Assembly (NCBI RefSeq): GCF_900114735.1
Contig: NZ_FOUA01000005.1
Location: 1 to 64,000 of the forward strand
Origin: Halopseudomonas bauzanensis
GTDB lineage: Bacteria; Pseudomonadota; Gammaproteobacteria; Pseudomonadales; Pseudomonadaceae
Direction of reading: 5' to 3'
DNA: 64,000 bases
Under the pieces are notes generated by a model. It made no database searches. It had not been told where the DNA came from and worked only from the letters and a program-made list of their open reading frames with translations. The translations under genes and the position numbers were made by a program. Position 1 is the first letter of the stretch; each line of letters opens with the position of its first letter. This document shows, piece by piece, positions 25,898-35,031 of this stretch.

Positions 25898-27229
25898 ATG
25901 GCCACACGTAAAGTCATATGGCAGGAAGGCATGCTGCTGCGTCCGCAGCACTTCCAGCAGAACGACCGCTACTACGATTACCAGTTGAAAGCCCGGACCC
26001 AGCGGCAAACCAGTTGCAGCTGGGGATTCTTCCAGCTGGAGATCGATCACCAGTTTCTCACCACCGGCAAGCTGGTGATCAACCAGGCCAGCGGGATCCT
26101 GCCCGACGGTACCCTGTTCGAACTGGGTACCGAGCAGGAGCCCCTGGCGCTGGATATTCCACCCAATACCAGCAACACGCCGGTCTATCTCACCCTGCCC
26201 CTGGTCAGTGGCAATCACATCGAGGCCCGGCGACCGGAGCAGAAAGACGTGCTCGCCCGTTACGTTGCGCGCCAGGCCGAGGTAGCCGACTCCAACGCGG
26301 GTGACAGCAGCTCGGCTCAGGTCAGCTGCGGCCAGCCGGATTTCCGGCTGCAGCTGGCAGATGGTGAAGAGAGTCAGGCCTGTGTGCAACTCAAACTGTG
26401 CCAGGTATTGGATACCACCCCCGACGGTGTGGTGAGCCTGGATCAGGATTACATCGCCACCCACCTGCACTTTCAGACCAGCCCCTTCCTCCAGTCCTGC
26501 GTCAAGGAAGTTGTCGGCATGCTCGCCCACCGCGGTGACATCCTGGCCGAGCGTGTGCGGGCAACCGGCAAGACCGGTGCCGCGGAAGTGGGCGACTTTC
26601 TGATGCTGCAATTGATCAACCGTGTGGAGCCGGTGCTGCGTCACTATCTGACCCAGGAGCAAATCCATCCCGAGCAGATCTATCGCGATCTGCTGGCAAT
26701 GCTCGGCGAGCTCTCAAGCTACTCCGGTGAGGCCCGCCGACCGCGGCTGGAAGGCCGCTATCAGCACAGCGATCAGGGCACCAGCTTCCGCAAGTTGATG
26801 ACCGCCATCCGCCAGGTGCTGTCCATGGTGCTGGAGCAGCACGCCATCGAGATGGCCCTGCAGCAGCGCCAGTACGGTATCCAGGTGTCGCCGCTGAACG
26901 ATCACAAGCTGCTCGGCAATGCCTCCTTCGTACTCGCAGCCAGTGCCCATTGCGACTCAGAGGAGCTGCGCCAACGCCTGCCCGCCCACCTCAAGGTCGG
27001 TCCGGTGGAACGCATCCGTCAATTGGTCAACCTGCATCTGCCCGGCATCCGCATTCGGCCCATGCCAGTGGCGCCACGGCAGATCCCCTTCCATTCGGGC
27101 AAAACCTATTTCGCGCTGGAACTCAGCTCCGAAGACCTGGCACAGCTGGAACGTTCAGGCGGTTTCGCCTTCCACGTTTCCGGCGAATTCCCCGGGTTGG
27201 AAATGATGTTCTGGGCCATCAGGAGCTGA
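25898..27229 (+). CDS. tssK: T6SS baseplate-membrane complex connector TssK
   Basis: A 443-residue TssK. The family N-terminus VIWQEGMLLRPQHFQQNDRY fits the ATG at 25898, two bases after tssJ, so the longer upstream frame is rejected. TssK trimers connect the TssEFG baseplate to TssL and TssM cytoplasmic domains; the C-terminal part (FHSGKTYFALEL, SGEFPGLEMMFWAI) is the membrane-complex-binding domain. tssL starts after a one-base gap. Confidence 0.96.
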   Translation: MATRKVIWQEGMLLRPQHFQQNDRYYDYQLKARTQRQTSCSWGFFQLEIDHQFLTTGKLVINQASGILPDGTLFELGTEQEPLALDIPPNTSNTPVYLTLPLVSGNHIEARRPEQKDVLARYVARQAEVADSNAGDSSSAQVSCGQPDFRLQLADGEESQACVQLKLCQVLDTTPDGVVSLDQDYIATHLHFQTSPFLQSCVKEVVGMLAHRGDILAERVRATGKTGAAEVGDFLMLQLINRVEPVLRHYLTQEQIHPEQIYRDLLAMLGELSSYSGEARRPRLEGRYQHSDQGTSFRKLMTAIRQVLSMVLEQHAIEMALQQRQYGIQVSPLNDHKLLGNASFVLAASAHCDSEELRQRLPAHLKVGPVERIRQLVNLHLPGIRIRPMPVAPRQIPFHSGKTYFALELSSEDLAQLERSGGFAFHVSGEFPGLEMMFWAIRS

Positions 27230-27230
27230 C

Positions 27231-28118
27231 ATGACAATCAGGGAACCACATCACGGCCAGGATGACCAGACCGTCATTCTCCACCGCGGCAACGAAGCGC
27301 CGGCACAGACTGCGCTGACCGACTTCACCCCACCGGCGAAGTTCGAGCAACTGGATGAGCGCATGATCTATGCGGCGCGGGTACGCCCCGCCGAAAGCTT
27401 CAATCTCAGTCTGAACCCGCTCACAGGTGCCGCGGCGACGCTGCTGTCCGAAGTGGTGCGGCTCAAGCACAGCCATACCACCGAGGACCTGCCGCACCTG
27501 CGCGAGCGGCTGATTACCGAGATCAAGCTGTTCGAGCACCGCACCCTGCAGGAAGGCATGGAAAGCAGCCAGGTAATGGCTGCTCGCTACGTTATCTGCA
27601 CCACCCTTGACGAGGCGGTGGTCACCACCCCCTGGGGCAATGAAAGCGAATGGTCACAGATGAGCCTGCTCAGCAGTTTCCATAACGAGACCTTCGGTGG
27701 CGAGAAGTTCTTCCTGCTGCTCGAGCGTCTGTCACGCAATCCGGTGAAGCACCTGGCCATGCTGGAGTTGATGTACCTGTGCCTGTCCCTGGGCTTCGAA
27801 GGCAAGTACCGCGTGCTGCCGCGCGGCATGCAGGAACTGGAATTGATCCGCGACAGCCTGTTCCGCCAGATCCGCCAGCTGCGGGGCGACATCCCGCGGG
27901 ACATTTCTCCCCACTGGGAAGGTTTGCAGCACAAGGGTGGCCAGTTGATCCGGATCATCCCCGGCTGGTTGGTGGCGTTGTCCACGGCAATCTGCCTGGC
28001 AGTGATGTACGGCGGATTCAGTTGGGTCCTCAGCGAACAGCGCGCCAGCGTACTGCAGCCCTGGATCAGCCAGGCTCCGGTTGAAAGCTCATTGTCATCC
28101 AGGGAAGACGGCCAATGA
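27231..28118 (+). CDS. tssL: T6SS inner-membrane protein TssL (DotU family)
   Basis: A 295-residue IcmH/DotU protein. A cytoplasmic helical domain (about 50-235: NPLTGAAATLLSEV, CTTLDEAVVTTPWG, LSLGFEGKYRV) is followed by one C-terminal membrane helix (about 244-266, WLVALSTAICLAVMYGG). There is no peptidoglycan-binding extension. It pairs with TssM in the inner membrane. Its stop overlaps the tssM start as ATGA. Confidence 0.96.
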   Translation: MTIREPHHGQDDQTVILHRGNEAPAQTALTDFTPPAKFEQLDERMIYAARVRPAESFNLSLNPLTGAAATLLSEVVRLKHSHTTEDLPHLRERLITEIKLFEHRTLQEGMESSQVMAARYVICTTLDEAVVTTPWGNESEWSQMSLLSSFHNETFGGEKFFLLLERLSRNPVKHLAMLELMYLCLSLGFEGKYRVLPRGMQELELIRDSLFRQIRQLRGDIPRDISPHWEGLQHKGGQLIRIIPGWLVALSTAICLAVMYGGFSWVLSEQRASVLQPWISQAPVESSLSSREDGQ

Positions 28119-31100
28119 ATATCAGATCTGTTTTGTATCGCGCTCTCGCATTGTTTCGCCAGGGCTGGGCCTTGAGCCTGTGCGTCGTACTGGCATTGGC
28201 TGTGCTGGTCTGGTTCAGCGGCCCGTTGCTGGCCATCAATGACCGCAAGATCCTCGCCCCGGTCGCCAACCGCCTGCTGCTTATCAGCCTGATCGTCCTC
28301 GTCTGGGGCTTGTGCATGGCTTTCGTCCATTGGCGCAACGGCAAGCAGAAGAAGGCCGAGGAGGACGACGAACAGGCGCAGGAACGCCTGCGCCGCGAAG
28401 GCATCATCGTCGAAGAGCAGTACGAGCTGCACAACCGCTATCGCAACGCCGTCCGCACCCTGCGCCGCTCCAGTTTCTACCGCGGGCGCAGCGAACGCTG
28501 GCGCAGTGAGCTGCCCTGGTACCTGTTGATCGGCCCCCAGGGCAGCGGCAAGACCAGCCTGCTGGATTTTTCCGGCATCGAGTTCCCGCTGAACAAGAGC
28601 GAAAAGGGACGCATGACCCGGGATATTTCCCCGACTCGCCATGCCGACTGGTATTTCGCCGAGCATGCGGTGCTGATCGATACCGCCGGCCGTTATCTCA
28701 CCCAGCCGGACAACCAGATCGACGGCCTGGCCTGGCAGACCCTGTTGACCCTGCTGCGTCGCCGCCGGCCGCGCCCGCTCAATGGCGTGCTGGTGAACGT
28801 GCCCATGGATCAGCTACTTGGCCAGAACGAGCTGGGTCTGGAAACCCTGGCCCGGCAGACCCGCCAACGGCTGCTGGAGATCAACCAGAAGCTGGGCATG
28901 GACGTGCCTGTTTATCTGGTGCTGAGCAAGGCCGATGAACTGCTCGGCTTCGATGAGTACTTCGATCAGTTGGCGCGCGATGAAGCCGATCAGGTACTGG
29001 GCGCGACCTTCGGGGAGGGCCAGGACAGCACCAGTATTCAGGTTGTTCGCGAGGAGTTCGAGGAACTGTTGCGCCGACTCAACAGCCAGGTCATCTCCCG
29101 CCTGCATCAAGAGCGCGACACCCAGCGCCGCGGCCGCATCCTGGACTTTCCCCATCAGTTGGGCCAGATCGGCGAGCGTCTCGGTCTGTTCATCGAACTG
29201 GCCTTCTCCGGCAATCGCTACCAGCAGGCAACGCAGCTGCGCGGGTTCTATCTGACCAGCGCACCGCACCTGCAGAGCCAGGTCGACCCGCTGACTGCCA
29301 GCATCGGTCAGAACCTGTCGCCATTGGCCAGCGAGTTGCCGTCGTTGCGCAGCGGCCAGGCGCGCTTCATCCAGCATCTGCTCAGTCGGGTGGTGTTTCC
29401 TGAATCCGAGCTGGCCGGGCTGGATCAGCGCGAGGTGAAACGCATCAACTGGCGTCAGCGCAGCATGTATGCCTGCGCCGTCGTCTGTCTGATGGCGCTG
29501 GGCATTACCTGGACCAGCGGCTTCTCCAACAACCATGACCGCCTCGAACGGCTGCGGGAAATGGGCCGCGAACTCGGCCAGGAACGCCACGGTATCGAGT
29601 CACGGGATGACGCTCGGGATATTCTCGGCGTGCTCGATGCCAGCTATGCGGCCAGTCAGTTGTTCCCACCGGCGGACCAGGTTGCCTGGCGCCATCGCGG
29701 CGGGCTGTATCAGGGTGAGAAGGTAGAATCGACGCTGTACCAGGCCTACCGCCGGGATCTGGAAACCTTACTGCTGCCGCGGGTCGGCCAGCAGCTGGAA
29801 CGGCAGATTCGCTACAGCATGAACAACCGCGAACGCCTGCTGGATAACCTGCGTGCCTATCTGATGCTCAACCTGGAAAGGCGCCGGGATGCCACTTGGT
29901 TGCAGAACTGGATGGCCGCCGACTGGTCACGTTTGTACCCCGGCAACAATCGCGTCCAGGAAGGGCTGAATAACCACTTCCGCCGCCTGCTGGACGAGTC
30001 GTTCTCGCCCTACCGGCTCAATGGCCGCCTGGTTGCCGAAGCGCGACTGCAGCTGCGTAGCGAATCCCTGGCCAGCATTCTGTACCGCAGCCTGGGCGAA
30101 CAGGCCGAGAGTCTGCCGGAGTACCGTCTGGCCCACCATCTGGGTCCCAACGCCACACTGGTCACCGGCAGCAACTACGGCATTCCCGGTTTCTACACCC
30201 GCAAGGGCTACCAGAAGATGTTCGCCGACCGTGGCGCAGGATTGGTGGGCAATATTCTCAAGGACAACTGGGTACTCGGCGAGAATGACAAACTCAGCAG
30301 CAAGGACATGGAGCGGCTGCAGGCGGAAATGGAACAGCTGTATTTTCAGGATTATGCCAACTACTGGTCCGAGGCGTTGTCACTGCTGAAATCCGAACCG
30401 CTGATCAATGCCAATCAAGCAGCGCAGCAACTGGCCGGCCTTACCACCTCCAGCTCTCCGTTGCTGCGCTTGCTTACCGAGGTGCGTGATAACACCCGGT
30501 TCACAATGGTCGAGCCACCCGTCGATGGCCTGCCGGATACGGATAGTCTGTCGGTAGTCGGCCCCGCGACCAACAATGCTCGGCAACTATTGGAGCGCCG
30601 CTTTGAGCCGCTGCATCGCCTGCTCGACGAGCAGGGTGCCGCCAGCCCCGAACTGGCCACCGCCATGCAGGCCCTCAACGGTCTGCAGCAGCAATTGTCC
30701 GGATTGGCCCATGCCAGCTCACCGCAGCAGGCCGCCTTCGAGATGGCCAAGGTACGCATGACCGGTCGCCAGGATGCAATCAACCAGGTACGCGCCAATG
30801 CCGATCTGTTGCCCCAGCCGATCGGCAACTGGTTCAGCAGCATGGCGGCAGAAAGCTGGATGCTGGTGCTGGATGATGCTTACCGGTACATCGCCGAGCG
30901 CTATCGCAGCGAGTTCTATGCGCCCTACCGGGCCTCCCTGCACCAGCGCTACCCCTTCCTCGCCAACACTGAAAGCGAAGTGGCTCTGACCGATTTCCGT
31001 GAATTTTTCAAGGTCCATGGCGTGGCGGACAACTTCTTCGATAACTACTTGCGTCCCTTCGTCAGTGGCAGCGCCAACCGCTACCACCTGCGCCGGGTCG

Positions 31101-31588
31101 ATGGGCGCGGCCTGCCGTTGTCCAGTCAGTTCCTGGCGCAGATGAGCCGTATTCAAACCATTCGCAAAAGCTTCTTCAGTGAAAGCCCCGACGAGCCGCA
31201 GATCCTGTTCAAACTGGAACCTTACTCGCTGGATTCCAGCCTCGGTCGCGCGAGTTTCCGCTTCGGCGACCAGAATATGGAGTATCGCCATGGCCCCATC
31301 GTGCAGACCCCGTTCCGTTGGCCGGCAACGGCGGAAGATGGTCGCATCACGCTGACCGTGGAGGATCTGGGTGGCAAGCGCACCAGTATCGAACAGAACT
31401 CCGGCGCCTGGTCGCTGTTCCGCCTGCTGGATCAGATGGAAGTCGCCCATCACAATGACCGCGATGTATTGCTGGTCAAGGCCAGTCTGGGCGGCATGCG
31501 AGCGAACTACCTGCTGCACAGCCAGCGCTCACCCAACCCATTCGATATCAGTCTGATGCGCGGCTTCAGTCTGCCGGCGAAACTGTAA
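28115..31588 (+). CDS. tssM: T6SS inner-membrane protein TssM (IcmF family)
   Basis: A 1157-residue IcmF protein. Two N-terminal membrane helices (about 20-40 and 53-71) precede a cytoplasmic NTPase-like domain with intact Walker A GPQGSGKT at 140-147, then a third helix near 450-465 and a long periplasmic region that ends in the beta-domain contacting TssJ. An intact P-loop is not universal in TssM, so energy use is possible. The length matches HSI-II IcmF2. It overlaps the phosphatase gene by one base (TAATG). Confidence 0.96.
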   Translation: MNIRSVLYRALALFRQGWALSLCVVLALAVLVWFSGPLLAINDRKILAPVANRLLLISLIVLVWGLCMAFVHWRNGKQKKAEEDDEQAQERLRREGIIVEEQYELHNRYRNAVRTLRRSSFYRGRSERWRSELPWYLLIGPQGSGKTSLLDFSGIEFPLNKSEKGRMTRDISPTRHADWYFAEHAVLIDTAGRYLTQPDNQIDGLAWQTLLTLLRRRRPRPLNGVLVNVPMDQLLGQNELGLETLARQTRQRLLEINQKLGMDVPVYLVLSKADELLGFDEYFDQLARDEADQVLGATFGEGQDSTSIQVVREEFEELLRRLNSQVISRLHQERDTQRRGRILDFPHQLGQIGERLGLFIELAFSGNRYQQATQLRGFYLTSAPHLQSQVDPLTASIGQNLSPLASELPSLRSGQARFIQHLLSRVVFPESELAGLDQREVKRINWRQRSMYACAVVCLMALGITWTSGFSNNHDRLERLREMGRELGQERHGIESRDDARDILGVLDASYAASQLFPPADQVAWRHRGGLYQGEKVESTLYQAYRRDLETLLLPRVGQQLERQIRYSMNNRERLLDNLRAYLMLNLERRRDATWLQNWMAADWSRLYPGNNRVQEGLNNHFRRLLDESFSPYRLNGRLVAEARLQLRSESLASILYRSLGEQAESLPEYRLAHHLGPNATLVTGSNYGIPGFYTRKGYQKMFADRGAGLVGNILKDNWVLGENDKLSSKDMERLQAEMEQLYFQDYANYWSEALSLLKSEPLINANQAAQQLAGLTTSSSPLLRLLTEVRDNTRFTMVEPPVDGLPDTDSLSVVGPATNNARQLLERRFEPLHRLLDEQGAASPELATAMQALNGLQQQLSGLAHASSPQQAAFEMAKVRMTGRQDAINQVRANADLLPQPIGNWFSSMAAESWMLVLDDAYRYIAERYRSEFYAPYRASLHQRYPFLANTESEVALTDFREFFKVHGVADNFFDNYLRPFVSGSANRYHLRRVDGRGLPLSSQFLAQMSRIQTIRKSFFSESPDEPQILFKLEPYSLDSSLGRASFRFGDQNMEYRHGPIVQTPFRWPATAEDGRITLTVEDLGGKRTSIEQNSGAWSLFRLLDQMEVAHHNDRDVLLVKASLGGMRANYLLHSQRSPNPFDISLMRGFSLPAKL

Positions 31589-32319
31589 TGGCAGCGACGT
31601 CAGGCAGCTGGCGCTGCGCCGCCCGCACCGATACCGGCAAGGTGCGGGCGCGCAACGAGGATGCCTTTCTCGCCCTCCCCGAGCTGGGTCTGTGGATTGT
31701 CGCTGATGGCATGGGTGGCCACCAGAACGGCGACCTGGCCAGCCGCCTGATCGTCGAGCGACTGGCCGAGCTGCCGGATTTCCTCGACCTGGATCAGCAG
31801 GTCGACTGGCTACGCTCGACGCTGCATAGTTTGAACCGGCATCTGGCCCTGGACCTGACAGTACATGCTGATCAACCCGAGACCATCGTCGGCAGCACCG
31901 TGGTTGCGCTGCTAGCCCGTGGCGATCAGGCCTGCTGTCTCTGGGCGGGCGACAGCCGTTGCTATATGTGGCGTGGTGGGCGGCTGTTTCAGCTTTCCCA
32001 CGATCACTCGTTCATGGAGGAGCTCATCCGCGATCAGCGGATGAGCCCAGCCGAGGCGGCGCGACACCCGTCAGCGCGTGCGCTGACCCGAGCTATTGGC
32101 GCCCATGAAAAACTCGATCTGGACATGATCCGCTTCACCGTCTATCCGGGCGACACCCTGCTGCTGTGCAGCGATGGGCTCTACCAGAGCCTGCTGCCCG
32201 ACACCATCGGCGCAGCGATGAACCTACCCTCGCCCTCCCTGGCACTCCAGCGACTGTTCAATCAATGTCTGGCCGGCCCGGCGCGGGACAATATCAGTGC
32301 CGTGGTAATCCGCCGCTGA
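31588..32319 (+). CDS. PP2C-type Ser/Thr phosphatase of the T6SS (Stp1/PppA-like)
   Basis: A 243-residue PPM/PP2C phosphatase with the metal-binding motifs in order: RARNEDAF, VADGMGGHQNGD, GDSRCYM, LCSDGLYQ and a C-terminal DNISAVVI. No membrane segment is seen, so it is cytoplasmic. In the HSI-II order it corresponds to Stp1 and should reverse phosphorylation by the kinase encoded next, acting on the FHA protein and other T6SS parts. The start codon shares a base with the tssM stop. Confidence 0.93.
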   Translation: MAATSGSWRCAARTDTGKVRARNEDAFLALPELGLWIVADGMGGHQNGDLASRLIVERLAELPDFLDLDQQVDWLRSTLHSLNRHLALDLTVHADQPETIVGSTVVALLARGDQACCLWAGDSRCYMWRGGRLFQLSHDHSFMEELIRDQRMSPAEAARHPSARALTRAIGAHEKLDLDMIRFTVYPGDTLLLCSDGLYQSLLPDTIGAAMNLPSPSLALQRLFNQCLAGPARDNISAVVIRR

Positions 32320-32322
32320 AAC

Positions 32323-33333
32323 ATGGATACCGAGATGACGACCACAGAGAAAAAGCCACAGTCTTCCAAACTCACCCGCCTCGCCCGCGCGGACGACGGA
32401 GCGCCTGCACCGGACAAACCAGCAGCCGGCAGCGCCGAGGTACTGCCGCAGGTACTGTGCAAACGTTATCGTATCGAACGGCTGCTGGGCGTGGGCGGCA
32501 TGGGCGCCGTGTATCGAGCGAAGGACCTGCTGCGCGCCCATTTCGGCGACCCCGAACCCTGGGTGGCGTTGAAAGCACTGAATGAAAGCTTTCTGGAATA
32601 TCCCGATGCCAACGCCCTGCTCTACAGCGAGTACGCCCTGACCAACCGCCTGCACCACGCCAATATCGTACGGCTGCATGACTTCGCCATCGACCGTCCG
32701 AGCCAGCGCGCCTTCATCACCATGGAACTGCTCAAGGGCCCGACGCTGGATCAATTGATCGAAGCGCACCCCGCCGGCCTGCCCTGGAAAGAATTGCAGA
32801 ACGTCGCCATACCTCTGTTACAGGCGCTGGTCTGTTCCCATAGCCATGGCGTGCTGCATGGCGATCTCAAACCGAGCAACGTCATTCTCACGGAAGATGG
32901 AGTGCGGCTGTTCGATTTCGGCCTGGGACAGGCCATGGATGGGTTGCTGCCGGGGTTACCACGGCTCAGCCGCAAACGCATCGCCGCCTGGACCCCGCGT
33001 TATGCGGCACTGGAACTGATCAATGGCGAACCACTGACCGCCTCGGCGGACGTCTACGCCATGGCATGCATACTCTATGAATTGAGTGGCGGGCTGCACC
33101 CGTTCAGCCGGCTGACCGCGCAGCAGGCCAAAGACATGCAGCAGGACCAGTCATTGCAACGCCCCACCAATCTGCCCGCCCACTGCTGGCCCGCCCTGCG
33201 CAACGCCCTGTCCTTCGACCGGCAGCTGCGCACCATGGATGCTGCAGGTTTGCTTGAGGTGTTCAGCGCCGCGAACCCGAACCGGTTCTTAACCATGCTG
33301 CGGACCTGTCTGCCTGTCCGCAGCCGTGGATAG
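32323..33333 (+). CDS. Eukaryotic-type Ser/Thr kinase of the T6SS (Stk1-like)
   Basis: A 336-residue kinase with the glycine loop GVGGMGAVY, the ATP-binding lysine in WVALKAL, catalytic loop HGDLKPSN and metal-binding DFG (LFDFGLG). The catalytic-loop Arg of HRD is replaced by Gly, marking a non-RD kinase that needs no activation-loop phosphorylation. There is no transmembrane helix or sensor domain after the kinase core, unlike PpkA of H1-T6SS but like Stk1 of HSI-II. The first 45 residues are low complexity. An alternative start is ATG 32335. It is the last gene of the T6SS operon. Confidence 0.92.
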   Translation: MDTEMTTTEKKPQSSKLTRLARADDGAPAPDKPAAGSAEVLPQVLCKRYRIERLLGVGGMGAVYRAKDLLRAHFGDPEPWVALKALNESFLEYPDANALLYSEYALTNRLHHANIVRLHDFAIDRPSQRAFITMELLKGPTLDQLIEAHPAGLPWKELQNVAIPLLQALVCSHSHGVLHGDLKPSNVILTEDGVRLFDFGLGQAMDGLLPGLPRLSRKRIAAWTPRYAALELINGEPLTASADVYAMACILYELSGGLHPFSRLTAQQAKDMQQDQSLQRPTNLPAHCWPALRNALSFDRQLRTMDAAGLLEVFSAANPNRFLTMLRTCLPVRSRG

Positions 33334-33360
33334 ATCCGACGCGCACCGGCGCTTCGAGAG

Positions 33361-33435
33361 TTAGCGGAACCCGAGGAACGACAGGATAGCCAGGACAATT
33401 ACCACAGCGCCGACGATGTAAACGATATTATTCAT
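33361..33435 (-). CDS. 24-residue hydrophobic membrane microprotein
   Basis: A short frame reading MNNIVYIVGAVVIVLAILSF and ending GFR, i.e. a single membrane helix with a polar N-terminus and a basic last residue. Purine-rich AGAGGTAAT lies just upstream of its ATG. I recall near-identical annotated microproteins in other pseudomonads, but no function is known to me. It lies between the T6SS kinase gene and the DUF1329 gene and is probably not part of either operon. Confidence 0.6.
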   Translation of the reverse strand: MNNIVYIVGAVVIVLAILSFLGFR

Positions 33436-33590
33436 GGGATTACCTCTTGCTGGTGAAAAGCTGAACCACAATGTTCCGCGGTCCCAACGTAACGAAGAGG
33501 CTTCTGCTTGCCAAAAACCCCTCCCGCTGTGGTTTTGGACAGCACCGTTTCCGGAAAAGTTTGGTGCAAATTCCCGTTGGGACTTGCATG

Positions 33591-33619
33591 AAAAAAGGGA
33601 GCCCGAGAGCTCCCTTTTT
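33591..33619 (-). terminator. Terminator of the DUF1302-DUF1329 operon
   Basis: A GGGAGC/GCTCCC stem with a six-base loop is flanked by A6 on one side and T5 on the other, so it could work in both directions. It lies 24 bases after the DUF1329 stop. Confidence 0.85.
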
Positions 33620-33642
33620 CAATCACCGAAAGTGATCAGCTA

Positions 33643-35013
33643 TTAACGAACACCCGAGGAGCGCAGGGCTGCCGGGGTGAATTCGTTGTACGAAGGCGTC
33701 ATACCGAACGTGGGTGCGGAAGACTCTTCGTTGTACATGCCCAGAGCGATGTAACGGCCTGCCAGCAGGTCGTACAGGGTCTCGGTGCTGTAGCCCGGCA
33801 GTTGCTCGTTGTAGGCGTGGGCCAGGTGACCTTCGGCTACGCGCCACAGGGTGCCGCGACCATCGTAATGGTCAGCCAGGTTCAGCATCCAGGAATCTTC
33901 GTCGAAGAAGAAGTTACGCTGGGCGTAGATATGACGCTGGCCGTCCTTCACGTTGCCCTGCACTTCCCACACACGGTGCAACTCGAAGCGAGTGTGTTCC
34001 GGGTTGATGTGACCGGCCTGCAGAATGTCGCTGTACTTCAGGTCCGGATCAGACAGCTTGTAGCTGTTGTACGGAACGTAGATTTCCTTCTTGCCGACCA
34101 GCTCCCAGTTGTAGCGATCCGGCGCGCCACTGAACATGGAGAAGTTGTCGGTGGTACGCATACCGTCGGAAGCGGTACCCGGGCCGTCATAGGCTACCTG
34201 CGGTGCACGGCGTACACGACGCTGACCAGCGTTGTAGACCCACGCCATGCGCGGCTCCTTCAACTGGTCCAGGGTGTCGTGAACCAGCAGCACGTTACCG
34301 GCCAGACGTGCCGGCGCGTTCACCCGCTGCTTGAAGTACACCAGGATGTTGGCGGCCTTCTCCAGATCCACGTCAGGCATGAACTGCGGATAGGCAACGT
34401 CTTCCTCGAACTTGATCAGGGTGTAGGAGCCGTTGGTCTGCGGCATGGCCTGCACGTAGGAACGATGAATGTTCTTGCGATACCGAGTCAGGTGGTTCCA
34501 TACCACTTCACCACCGGCCTTGGGAATCGGGAAGGCAAAGCTGCCGTGGGTGAAGTTGTCGATACCGTCGCCGCCATTGACCAGCTTGGCCTTACCGGCG
34601 GTCTGCTTGATCTGGTCGTAGACCGATTGCGGCAGAGCGACGCTGCGATGGCTCTGGTACACCGGCATGCGGAAGGTTTCCGGGTAGCGCTCGAACATGG
34701 CGATCTGGCCGGGAGTCAGATTGTCCTTGTGCTCCTGGTAGTTCTGGGCGGTGATGACAAACTCGGGCTGCTCGTTTTCATAGGGGTTTTCCCAGAAGCC
34801 GCGCTCGATCTGCTTGCCAGCATCCCTGGCCAGACCACCGGTCCACTCGGGGATGGTGCCGGCAGCGTTGCCGGCCTTTTCCGCACCGACCGGCGTCAGG
34901 CTGTTACCCAACTGGTCGATTTCCGCCTGGGTCAGGCTCTGCGCCATAACGCCAGTGGCAATCATGCTCAGGGCCAGACCACATGCACCCAATACTGTTT
35001 TTTGCATACGCAT
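33643..35013 (-). CDS. DUF1329-family exported protein
   Basis: A 456-residue protein with a Sec signal (ends GVMAQ near residue 24) and the DUF1329 domain through the rest of the chain (NAAGTIPEWTGGL near the mature N-terminus, YKLSDPDLKYSDI and RHIYAQRNFFFDEDSW later). The fold is predicted to be LolA/LppX-like, and members occur with DUF1302 proteins and RND (MmpL-type) exporters, where roles in lipid or hydrophobic-substrate transfer are suspected. It is second in an operon with the DUF1302 gene, 18 bases apart, with a strong AGGAGA ribosome site. Confidence 0.9.
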   Translation of the reverse strand: MRMQKTVLGACGLALSMIATGVMAQSLTQAEIDQLGNSLTPVGAEKAGNAAGTIPEWTGGLARDAGKQIERGFWENPYENEQPEFVITAQNYQEHKDNLTPGQIAMFERYPETFRMPVYQSHRSVALPQSVYDQIKQTAGKAKLVNGGDGIDNFTHGSFAFPIPKAGGEVVWNHLTRYRKNIHRSYVQAMPQTNGSYTLIKFEEDVAYPQFMPDVDLEKAANILVYFKQRVNAPARLAGNVLLVHDTLDQLKEPRMAWVYNAGQRRVRRAPQVAYDGPGTASDGMRTTDNFSMFSGAPDRYNWELVGKKEIYVPYNSYKLSDPDLKYSDILQAGHINPEHTRFELHRVWEVQGNVKDGQRHIYAQRNFFFDEDSWMLNLADHYDGRGTLWRVAEGHLAHAYNEQLPGYSTETLYDLLAGRYIALGMYNEESSAPTFGMTPSYNEFTPAALRSSGVR

Positions 35014-35031
35014 ATTATTTTCTCCTAAACC

